NCBI GenBank assembly: GCA_036927565.1
Contig: JAYESD010000009.1
Location: forward strand, 24,209,601 to 24,273,600
Length of the DNA stretch: 64,000 nucleotides
Source of the DNA: Tuctoria greenei
Lineage: Eukaryota > Streptophyta > Magnoliopsida > Poales > Poaceae
Reading direction: 5' to 3'
Shown here: positions 44,051 through 54,392 of the stretch, one piece after another
Numbering within the stretch: position 1 is the stretch's first letter
Layout: each line of letters begins with the position of its first letter
Program-made: the position numbers and the translations under genes
The notes under the pieces: model-generated
The model's database searches: none
Told to the model about the DNA's origin: nothing
The model's input: only the letters and a program-made list of their open reading frames with translations

Positions 44051-44712
44051 ACGGCTGGCCGGGTACACGTACGGTACGGGTGTGCCAGTGTACCTTAACC
44101 CCCCGCCGTCCGTCCCCGGTGGTTGTTGGGAAGAGTCTTGCAGGTATGCTCTGATTCCTTTCCTCCAACTCCATCTCTAGGTTTCCGATGACGCAGGTGA
44201 TTCACCACCAGACAAACCAACAAAGCCTCGGTGTTGAGCGGAATGCAAGTTTCTTAATGAAAAACTAACTCCGGCCCCCATAGTAATTTTCTCAACAAAA
44301 AACATGCATGCCGCCCACTTGCTTCCTCCTATTTGTACTCCCATGCGTACTCCTGCTGATGTGTCATCATCTTATTTGCTGTGAAGGTATGGTAGGTAAA
44401 CTAAGCATTAATAAAGGGACCAATAACATCTTGACACATCAGCGGGAGGACGCATGGGCGGATAGAACATGAGGAGGGAAGCCGCATCCATCACTGACCT
44501 CCGCAGTCAGTTTTTCAAAAAAGAAACTTGCATGCTGCTCATCATCGAGGCTTTGCTGGTTTGTCTGGTGGTGAACCGCATGCATCGTCGGAAACCTAGA
44601 TGGAGTTGGAGGACAGGAATCAGAACATACCTACAGGTGTCTTCCAACCACCACCGGAGACGCACAACGGGGGTTAAGGTACACCGGCACACCCGGATCG
44701 TACATGTGCCGG
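44051..44712. repeat. Long fold-back (hairpin) element
   Basis: Left arm 44,051-44,366 and right arm 44,431-44,712 are reverse complements over almost their entire length, with a loop of about 65 bp. Matching landmarks: GTGTACCTTAACCCCC, CTCCAACTCCATCT, CACCACCAGACAAACCA, GCAAGTTTCTT and GCTGATGTGTCA. No terminal TA or obvious target duplication. A transcript would form a long double-stranded RNA. Confidence 0.85.
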
Positions 44713-44728
44713 TGAAGATAGAACTCAA

Positions 44729-46042
44729 CAGTTTCACGATTATGGATAGAAAAAAGGAAGAAGAAAATAGATGGTGCACATTTTGATCCATGAACCGTGA
44801 GACTGCTGACTTCCATTTTAGTTAGCCAGTTCCTGATTCCGTTGAGTCATTGTTGTTGTACATGGTGATTGGTTGAGACAATGCAACTTGTGGTCATAAT
44901 GATAAGAATAAAAAAAGAGGAGTATATCAGATTAAAAAATCTTCATTACGCTAGGTCGTATTATAGACATAGACTCTCCAATCCACTTAGATTGAAGTGG
45001 ATCGACTCCTTCCCAAACGAGAAAAAAAAATTTATGGATACTGTATGCATATCCAAGGATGTGCACGCCGTTCCAGATTTGTGACATGTGTCCAGATGAA
45101 CGGACGGATGAAGTAGTTGCATGACTGTGACATGTGTCCACATGAATGGACGAGGTCCTGTGATGGCCAGACATGTCAGGGATAACGCCGGGATTAATTC
45201 CAAGAATCGTATCCTCGTCACTTGCAATCTATGCACCACCTGGGCCAAGGTTGTGCACTGGCCACCTGCAATATTCCCTACGTCTGCCCCCACGCGCGGT
45301 GTCTATAACGAATTCAGCCGAGCGATTTTGACAAGGTTTCAATGATTTGTCCCACCTCGAAAAGTTGAGATCGTTGCAACGAGAATATAAGGAAACACGC
45401 TTAGACATCCGATTGAAAAAATATGTCGTACAAGACTTCTCCACGCTCGATTTGACATCGTTCGCTCGCCCAGTCGAAGTCAAACGGAACGTGTAGGAGG
45501 CCTGTAGGCGGCAGATGTTTTTTATCTAAGCCATGGGCCCTTTCCGTGTCAAATTAAAAAAAAAACTGCCAGTGAAGCCGACAAGACACGTCGAGCCGTT
45601 GCGATAACCGAGAGGGATGCAAACCGTGGTTTTATATAAGCATAATTTTTCCCCGCATACGTTGGGCCCTTTGCGTGTCAAATTAAAAATTTCTCCTTTT
45701 ATCAAAAAACATCTTCTTTAACGACGCACAGGAGAGCAAGTGCATACCGTTCTCAGATGGTGCCACATACTTCCTTCATGTCTTCAATCGCCATTCCCTG
45801 GCTGTGGCACCACCTATATACCACTTGCCCCAACGTAACACTGGCCCAATGCTCCTATATGCAGTGTAATCATTACCACTACTCCTATACACGGCCAAAA
45901 GTTATTACCACTACTTGAAGGGAAGTGCTACGGACTAAATGTGCCGATTAGTTTATTTTGTGTTTATTGTGGATTATGTAACAACTAGTTCTGTCAACTA
46001 GATTGTTGCCTAGAATGGTACGTTGAACACTACTGGGCCCAG
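44729..46042 (+). repeat. Tandem unit 1 (1,314 bp)
   Basis: Starts at AACAGTTTCACGATTATGGA. Order inside: TTATGGATAGAAAAAAGGAA, GAGACAATGCAACTTGTGG, a small palindrome ATCCACTTAGATTGAAGTGGAT, TGCACCACCTGGGCC, the P upstream module (45,536-45,690), and a GTTTATTTTGTGTTTATTG end segment. No conserved frame. Confidence 0.85.
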
Positions 46043-47227
46043 CAGTCTCATGGTTATGGATAGAAAAAAGGAAGAACAAAAAGGATGACGCGCGTTTCGA
46101 TCCATGAACCGTGACACTGCTGACTTCCATTTTAATTGGCCAGTTCCCAATTCCGCTGAGTCGTTGTTGTTGTACGTGGTGTTTGGTTGAGACAATGCAA
46201 CTTGTGGTCATGACGATAAAAAATAAAAAAGAGGAGTATGTCAGATTTGAAAATCTTCATTACGCCAGGTCGTATGATGGCTGGACACTCTCCAATCCAC
46301 TTAGATTGAAGTGGATCCACTCCTACCCAAATGGGGTCGTATGATGGTCGGACATGACAGGGATAACGCCAGGATTAATTCCAGGGATCATATCCTCGTC
46401 TCTTGTAATCTATGCACCACTTGGGCTTAGGTTGTGCATCGGTCACCTGGCATATTCCCTACGTCTGCCCCCGAGCGCGGTGTTCGTAACGAATTTGTGC
46501 GAGCGATTTTGACAAGGTGTGAACAATTTGTCCCACCTTGGAAAGTTGAGCTCGTTGCAACATGAATATAAGGCAACGTACGCTATTGTAGTTACACATC
46601 CGATTAAAAAAAGATGTCGTACAAGACTTGGCCATGCTCCGTTTGACATCATCCACTCGCCCGGTCGAAGTTGAACGGAACGTGTTTGAGGCGTGTACGG
46701 GGCGGATGTTTTTTATATAAGCCCTAGGCCCTTTACGTGTCAAATTAAAAAACTGCCAGTGAAGCCGATGGGACACGTCGAGATGTTGCGATAATCGAGA
46801 GGGATGCAAACCGCGGTTTTTTATAAGCATAATTTTTCCCCGCATACGCTGGACCCTTTGCTTGTCAAATTAAAAATTTCTCCTTCTATTGAAAAACATC
46901 TCCTTTAATGACGCACCGGAGAGCAAGTGCATACCATTCTCAGATGGTGCCACGTATTTCCTTTGTGTCTTCAATCATCGTTCCCTGATCATGGCAACAT
47001 CTATACCACTGGCCCGAACGTACCACTGGCTTAATGCCCCTATACAAGGTGTGATCATTACCTCTACTCTTATATGCAGCCAGAAGTTATTACCACTGCT
47101 TGAAGGGAAGTGCTGCAGACTATATGTGCCAATTAGTTTATTTTGTGTTTATTGGGGATTATGTAACAGCTAGTTCTGTCGATTAGTTTGTTTCCTGGAA
47201 TGGTACGTTGAACACTACTGGGCCCAA
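46043..47227 (+). repeat. Tandem unit 2 (1,185 bp)
   Basis: Same order as unit 1; P upstream module at 46,728-46,878, with TTTATATAAG sequences next to each box. Confidence 0.85.
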
Positions 47228-48131
47228 CAGTCTCACGGTTATGTATAGAAAAAAGGAAAAAGAAAAAGGATGGCGCGTGTTTCGATCCATGTAGCGTGAG
47301 ACTGCTGACTTCCATTTTAATTGGCCAGTTCCCGATTTTGCTGAGTCGTTGTTGTTGTATGTGGTGTTTGGTTGAGACAATGCAACTTGTGGTCATAACG
47401 ATAAGAATTCAAAAAGAGGAGTATATCAGATTCAAAAATCTTCATTATGCCAAGTCGTATAATGGTCCGACACTCTCCAATCCACTTAGACTGAAGTGGA
47501 TCCACTCTACCCAAACGAGGTCGTATGATGGCCGAACATGACAGGGATAACGTCGTGATTAATTCCAGGAATCGTATCCTCGTCACTTGCAATCTATGCA
47601 CCACCTGGGCCCAGGTTGTGCACTGGTCACCTGGCATATTCACTATGTCTACCCCCACGCGCGGTGTCCGTAACGAATTCGTGTGAGCGGTTTTGACAAG
47701 GTGTGAACGATTTGTCCCACCTCGGAAAGTTGAGCTCGTTGCAACGATAATATAAGGCAATGCGCACTATTGTCGTTACACATCCGATTGAAAAAAGATG
47801 TCGTACAATAGTCAGCCCTGTTCCGTTAGATATCGTCCGCTCGCCCGGTCGAAATCAAACGGGACGTGTATGAGGCATGTACAGGCCGGATGTTTTTTAT
47901 ATAAGCCCCGGGCCCTTTCCGTGTCAAATTAAAAACTGCCAGTGAAGCCGATGGGACACGTCGAGCCATTGCGACAACCGAGAGGGATGCAAACCGCGGT
48001 TTTTTGTAAGCGGAATTGCCAGAGCCAGACGCGGTTTTTTATAAGCATAATTTTTCCCCGCATACACTGGGCCCTTTGTGTTTCAAATTAAAATTTTCTC
48101 CTTTGATCGAAAAACATCTCCTTTAACGACG
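47228..48131 (+). repeat. Tandem unit 3 (partial)
   Basis: Same order, module at 47,909-48,094, ends at CATCTCCTTTAACGACGCC. Contains AATTGCCAGAGCCAGACGC (48,013), a phrase repeated at 48,484 outside the array. Confidence 0.85.
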
Positions 48132-48600
48132 CCAAATTTTCCCCTTTAACCCACTTCGTACGTGAATCGAATTGTGTGACCCTCCACACCTGGGTCCTCC
48201 AGAGTGGAGACAATGAACTCCAGAAAAGAAAAGAAAAGTGGAGACAATGAAATCTAGAAAAGAAAAGAAAAGAAAAGGAAGGAAGAGAAAAATGTTAGAA
48301 AAAAATAGGTACTACGTACGGGATTTAAGGTGAAAGAGTTTGGAGAACGATGTAAAACAGGAAATCGATTGACGCAGATTAATCCAAGTCATGATGTTGT
48401 GCTTCTGTTCTTGTTTTTTTGATATTTTTTATTTTTTTATAAGAATATTATCCCCATTGCTACATTAACTTATTTAGATAACAAATTGCCAGAGCCAGAC
48501 GCATGCCCGTAGATGGGCTCACACGTCATGGGGACGAACACCAAGCGTCCCAGCGCAGTTTTGCCCCAAGAATAAACTCAGCGCAGTTTTCACCCATGAA
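48132..48600. other. Repeat-derived DNA between the array and the CACTA element
   Basis: GAAAAGAAAAGAAAAG-rich DNA (48,220-48,300) is the reverse complement of 40,980-41,050. The left terminus of the CACTA element was expected here but not found. Confidence 0.45.
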
Positions 48601-48900
48601 TAACAAGCGACCCAACGCAGTGTTGGGCCCACTCTGATAGCTTCATGTACACTTTGTCCTGGCTGCCCCCCGTCGGACCCTTCGATCCACAAGGACCCCA
48701 CTCCCGATTGTATGAAACGCGCCTGGAGGAGCATCCGTCGGCCACCACGCTCTTGGAAGAGCATCCGCCGTCCACTGGCATGGAGGAGCATCCGTCGGCC
48801 GCCGCACGTGGAGGAGCAACAGCGCTAGGTACAATTGCTCACATAATGTTATTGTAGTTTTATCCTCTTACGGATACATTGATTGAATTGTAGGAAGCGA

Positions 48901-51900
48901 TGTCAGAAGATAAGACATGTATGGGAAACGACAGGCGTATGAAGGAGTGGCGGGATGGAATGAATTCATTTTTAAATTTAGCATTCCAGGGCACTCGTGA
49001 AGAAGAAACTAAGCCTCGTCGTTGCATGAAATGTCGTAATATTTGCCTCGGGACACGCAAGGAAGTTCATCTTCACTTGCTTCGTAATGGGATGTCATTT
49101 GATTATACTTGTTGGGTACACCATGGAGAAAAACGAGTTGAGAAAAATATTGCTGAGCAATCAGCAAATAATGAGGAGATAATTTCTGATGATGCTACTA
49201 TGAAAAATATGATATCCAATATACTTAGAGGCACTGATCATGGTGGTACTTCAGCAGATGTTGATGATCCAGAAAATGTTATAAACCAACAAGAGCCAAC
49301 TGAGATTGCAAAGGCATTCTATGACTTATTAAATGATGCCAAAAAGGACTTGTATCGAGGTCGTGAGAAGGTGACCCAATTATCCTTCATTGTCAGGCTG
49401 TACCAGAGAAAGTGTTTATCTGGTTTGAGAAAAAACATGTGAGTTGATTCTTGAACTATTCTCATATGTGCTTCCAAAGGGTCATTGCATTCCTAATACA
49501 CTTGATAAAGTTCAGAAGGTTGTTCGTGACTACAGGCTGAGCTACAAAAAGATTAATGCATGTTTGAATGACTGTTTGTTATTCCAGAAGGACTATTCTC
49601 TGTTGGATCGATGCCCAAAATGTGGTGAATTAAGATGGAAAAATAGTACTAGTGGGGATGCAAGAGAGGATTTACCTTGTGGAAAAGCCAAGGAGCTTGT
49701 AGCACACAAGATTCTATGATACTTCCCTCTTATTCCCCGTCTTCAAAGGTTTTATATGGCAGAATCAACGACATCTAACATGCGCTAGCACAAAGAAGAA
49801 CGTATTGATGATGGAATATTACACCATGCTGCAGATTCGAAAGCATGGAAGCATTTTCATAGCATTCACCCAAATTTCTCATATGATCCTCGCAACATAA
49901 GACTTGGGCTAGTCTCTGATGGTTTCAATCCTTTTGGAGTAATGAATGTTTCCCATAGTACATGGCTTGTGATTCTAATCCCTTATAATCTACCACCTTG
50001 GTTGTGTATGAAGTAGCCTTATTGGTTGATGTCAATGATAATTCCTGGGACAAAGTCACCTGGAAACAACATTGATTTGTATCTGCAGCCTTTGATTGAT
50101 GAGCTACTGAAATTATGATTTGATGGTGTTCAAACATATGACAGTTCAAAGAAAGAGACATTTCTCATGCGAGCTTCTATATTGTGGACAATAAATGATT
50201 TTCTATCATATGCAATGCTATGTGGATGGAGCACAAAAGGTAAGCTAGCATGTCCATACTGCCATGTAAACACTGATGCCTTGTGGTTGAAACATGGACG
50301 AAAGTATTGCTACATGGGTCATCGTCGTTTCCTACCTCAGAATCACAGGTGGCGTCAAGACAAACCTTCTTTGAACAACAAGATAGATAATAGAGAGGCT
50401 CCAACATCACTCTCTAGTCACGAAGTACTCAATCAATACGAGACTTTTGATCAAGTGAGTTTTGGATAGACGAATAATAAGAGAAAGCGCACTGAGGAAG
50501 ATTGGTGGCATAGTTGGAAAAAGAAAAGTATATTTTTTTAGCTCCCATATTGGAAGACATTGCTAATAAGGCATAACTTGGATGTCAGGCACATTGAGAA
50601 AAACATTTGTGATAGCATATTGGGGACATTGCTTAATATGGATGGTAAAACAAAAGATAGTCTACAAGCTTGTCTTGATATGAAGGAAATGGGTATACGG
50701 CCAACGCAACATCCGGTGGGTATGAAAGGGAAGTATGATTGTCCATCAACATCATATACTTTGCAAAAAGATCAGAAGACCACCTCGTGCAAGTTTTTGG
50801 CGGGTGTGAAGATGCCCGATGGTTATGCCTCAAACATCAAGAGATGTGTGGACATAACAACACGTAAGGTATCACGTCTAAAAACTCATGACTGCCGTAT
50901 TATATTTCAGAAGCTCCTTCCTATTGCAATACGGGACATATTTCCTGAAAATGTTGTTGCACCTTTAATTGAGTTTAGTAGATTCTTTTATGGAATTTTT
51001 TCTAAAGAATTGGGGGAACCAGATTTGGATAAGATGATTAAACAATTTCTAAAACAATTTTTAAGCTTGAGATGTTGATTCCTCCCACTTTCTTTGATAT
51101 CATGATACATCTTCCAATCCATCTTGCCAAAGAAGCTCGCTTGGGTGGACCTGTTTCATATGGATGGATGTATCCAATTGAGAGGTACCTTGGTACATTG
51201 AAGAGGTATGTATGTAACAGAGCTCACACGGAGGGTTCTATAGCTGAGGGATATATTATGGAAGAGTGTATGACTTTTTGTAGTCAATTTTTGGATAACA
51301 TCAGCACCAAGCTTGATAGGTCAGAACGTCATGAAGCTGCAGCTAGGAATGAACCTTCTCTCAAGTCTAATATTTTTACAGAAGTTGATAATTCTAAAAA
51401 AGGCATTAAATGGGGCCAACTTACTATGGTGGAACTACATAACATCAGGCATTATATTATTTCTAATGTTGAAGAGGTCGCTCTATGGATCAAGTATGTA
51501 TAACTCAGATGTTCTATACTATATTGGATCATGCTTATTGTAGATGGCTAATTTAATTTTGTACCCTTTTCAGTGAGCATTTTGAAGAGCTGAAAAAGAT
51601 TCATTCTCATGATGTTGAAAAACGCCATAGAGATGAGTTTGACTATAGGTTTAAGAAACGAGTATGTACATGCAAGTTTTTACTTTGATGAAATACTGAA
51701 CAAATATGGGTTATGAAGTTGGTTTGTCGATGGCCCCTTTTATACTAATGTGTACAGATTACGACATTACACAAAGAAGGCAAAGTAATCGATTATTTGT
51801 ATGCATTATCTAGAGGATCTGATCGTCGGGCACGATTTTTTAGTCGATCATTCATAAATGGCTTCTTCTTTCGACCAACAGAGGTGGAAAAAGATTTATG

Positions 51901-52491
51901 GATGCAAAACAGTGGTGTTGTTGTTCAGGATGGTGATCATGAGTGGTATGGAGTAATCAAGAAAATGATTTTTGTTGATTTTGAAAAGAAAATCAAGAGG
52001 TTCTGTTATTTGAATGTGACTTGTTTGATCGTCCTCGTTCTGGTCAGAGCCAAAGCAGAGGCTACAAAATGGATCGATATGGGACGATAGATGTTGACAC
52101 TACTCTTTCTCAATTTAAGTATGAGTCTTACATTCTAGCCACCCAAGCAGAACAAGTTTTTTATGTTTGAAGTGTGAAGCAACCTAAATGGGCTACAGTT
52201 GTTAAAAGAAAGCCACGAAACCTTTTCCATGCCCCTGGAGACATTAAAAATAATGTCACTGAGACAATGGAGGTTGTGACATTTGATGATCGACGACTTA
52301 GTAATATAAATAAGGATAGGACCGCATGGGATAGGAATGACATTGAGGGAGCAACTGGTGATGCTTCCGCTCTTTCAAATGAAGATGACAACGATGACGA
52401 TGACGATGACGACGACGATACATATATCAATGATGGTATTGTAACTCCAATATTGGGGGAGGACAACGAAGATGATGATTTTTTTATATAA
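48901..52491 (+). pseudogene. TNP2-like CACTA transposase, broken
   Basis: ATG at 48,901. Domains in order: transposase-associated N-terminal domain with Cys pair (RRCMKCRNICLG, 49,017-49,052); zinc-type CPKCGELRW near 49,610; tnp2 core (IIPGTKSPGNNIDLYLQPLI near 50,040-50,100; LACPYCHVNTDA near 50,250; RRFLPQNHRWR); DUF4218-like part (MLIPPTFFDIMIHLPIHLAK, 51,072 on; GWMYPIERYLGTLKRY); DUF4216-like part (RPTEVEKDLWMQNSGVVVQD, 51,870 on); acidic Asp-rich tail to 52,491. Two introns with GT..AG ends fit the family: 51,494-51,573 and 51,662-51,757. Lesions: a frameshift near 49,430; stops near 49,717, 49,786, 50,014, 50,116, 50,467 and 50,538; a shift near 51,070; TGA at about 52,170. It would not make an active transposase. 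Confidence 0.88.
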
Positions 52492-52569
52492 GTACTGTTT
52501 GAGCTAGATGTACGTGAACTATTTGATTTTTTTGAAAGATAGAAGATGCTATTCTATTTAGCAGCAAGC

Positions 52570-53530
52570 TTAGAAGCAAGCCGATATTGAATTGTGGTGA
52601 ATCGTGGCAAAAGTTCCTAATGCAATGATTGCGTTCCGTGACGATAGATCCAAACGCCACAAACTGGTGAATCGTGGCAAAAGTTTGTAATGCAATGATT
52701 GTGTTTCGTGGTGATAGATCCTAATGTCACGAACTGGTGAATCATGGTGAAAGGTCATAATGCAATGATTGTGTTCCGTAACGATAGACCCTATCGCTAT
52801 GAACTGGTGAATCATGGCAAAAGTTCCGAATACGACGATTGTATTTTCATGGCGATAGATCCTAACGCTCTGAACTGGTGAATCATGGCAAATGTTCCTA
52901 ATGCAACATTTCTGTTCCGTGGCTATAGATCCTATCGCCACGAACCGGTGATTCATGGAAACTGATCCTAATACAACTATTGTGTTTCATGGTGATAGAT
53001 CCTATCGCCACAAACTGGTGAAGCGTGGCAAAAGTTCTTAAGGCAACGATTGTGTTCCATGGCGGTAGATGCTAATGCTATGAACTAGTGAATCGTGGCA
53101 ACATATCCTAATGTAACGATCGTGTTCCATGGCGATAGATGCTAACGCCACAAACTAGTGAATTTTGGCAACAGATCCTAATGCAACGATCGTGTTCTGT
53201 GGCGATAGATGATAATGCCACGATCTAGTGAATCGTGACAACTAGATCCTAATGCCACGAACTATTGAATCGTAGCAACTGATCCTAATGCAACGATCGT
53301 GTTCCATGGCGATAGATGCTAATGCCACGAACTAGTGAATCATGGCAATAGATTCATGGTGATAGATCCTAATGCCATGAACTAGTGAATCATGGCAACA
53401 AATTCCAATGCAATGATCGTGTTTCGTGGCGATAGATGCTAATGCCACAAACTAGTGAATCGTGGCAAAAGGCCAAGTTTACTGCAACGATTTAGTATTT
53501 GTTGCAGTACAATCGTTGCAACAGGGCAGA
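52570..53530. repeat. CACTA subterminal tandem repeats, unit about 69 bp
   Basis: About 13 degenerate units of the type GAACTGGTGAATCGTGGCAA, CCTAATGCAACGATTGTGTT, CCGTGGCGATAGATCCTAAC, GCCAC. Each unit contains a small inverted repeat, CGTGGC...GCCACG. Subterminal repeats of CACTA elements are known transposase-binding regions; binding here is inferred from position. Confidence 0.8.
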
Positions 53531-53542
53531 ATTCTTATAGTG
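53531..53542 (+). repeat. Right terminal inverted repeat of the CACTA element
   Basis: ATTCTTATAGTG, followed by GTG (possible 3-bp target site). Confidence 0.6.
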
Positions 53543-54367
53543 GTGGTAACGACTGATTCTTGCGCAAATTGTGGCGCCAAACCGACTGAACTCGTGTATA
53601 AATACCGCCCCACTCCCCCACTTCACACGCACCACAAGTTTGAGAATAGTACGCCACTCATAAGGTTTAGAGCTGCCCAAGTGGCTAGCCAAGTAGAAGG
53701 AGAGTGAGGAGGAGCTAGCAGAAGGAGGCTTGGGCTTGTCAAGTCCCACTTCCACACTTGTACCTTTACGAAAGTGTTGCCGGAATCGAGTAAGAAACTT
53801 TCATGAATTCAATACAAGTTTGTATTTCATAGTAGTTTGCTTAGTAACTGCTTGTGGGTTTACTGCTTTAATTTATTAGAGGCTCTAGTCATAGCTTTGC
53901 ATTCGGTGATTAGAGTTGTTAATTAGAACATAAGTGTGGTGTTTAGGTTAGAGTTCATCAGTGGATATCTCGTAGACTAACGGATTGAAGAGGTAGGAAG
54001 TAGGTAGTGATAGCCCTATCTGTCCTTCGTAATCCTCCATGTTTATCTATGCCATAGGCTTGTGGCGGGAATCGTCTTGGTGTTGACAAGGTCAAACTCT
54101 TGCCCGAAGCATGTAGCTGTTGTAGACTATTGTGGCCTAGATTTCAAACCAATGAATTCCTCTCAAATCCTTGCCTACCAAACAAACTATGTGTCCTTGG
54201 GAGAACAAGTTAGAAGATCTCATGCACATTCTTTGGATTTGATACCGTTGGGAATACTCTTTAAGGGGAATTACTACAACAGTTTCTCCGTGAGCTTGAA
54301 GATTTTATCTGTGGTGTACCAACCACCAACACTTATCTTAAATCTCCAAATCAAATTCTTGGAGTAG
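53543..54367 (+). repeat. Athila-like LTR fragment, plus orientation
   Basis: TATA box TATAAATA at 53,597-53,604. The R/U5 part matches the reverse complement of element B LTR: TAACGGATTGAAGAGGTAGG with GCCCTATCTGTCCTTCGTAA and CCTCCATG (near 54,000), then TTGGGAATACTCTTTAAGGG (54,250). The start is cut by or abuts the CACTA end. After 54,367 there is no PBS, so the element is not intact. Confidence 0.7.
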
Positions 54368-54392
54368 GAGAATCAATCGGATTAGCCTAAAC

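Larger units (their letters stand above)
48601..53542 (+). mobile_element. CACTA (En/Spm) transposon, right end defined
   Basis: TNP2-type transposase pseudogene followed by subterminal repeats and a terminus ATTCTTATAGTG at 53,531-53,542. Its complement CACTATAAGAAT is a close variant of the CACTACAAGAA terminus. The left end is uncertain; the value given is only an approximate left limit. 48,718-48,800 has three GAGGAGCATCCGTCGGCC-type repeats, perhaps 5' untranslated DNA. Confidence 0.75.

Noticed and set aside
48829..48893. Intron in the 5' untranslated region of the CACTA transposase
   Set aside because: GT..AG ends fit, but at 65 bp it is very short for a plant intron and there is no supporting frame.
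53492..53755. 87-codon minus-strand frame
   Set aside because: Spans the CACTA terminus and the start of the LTR fragment, so it joins two unrelated elements.
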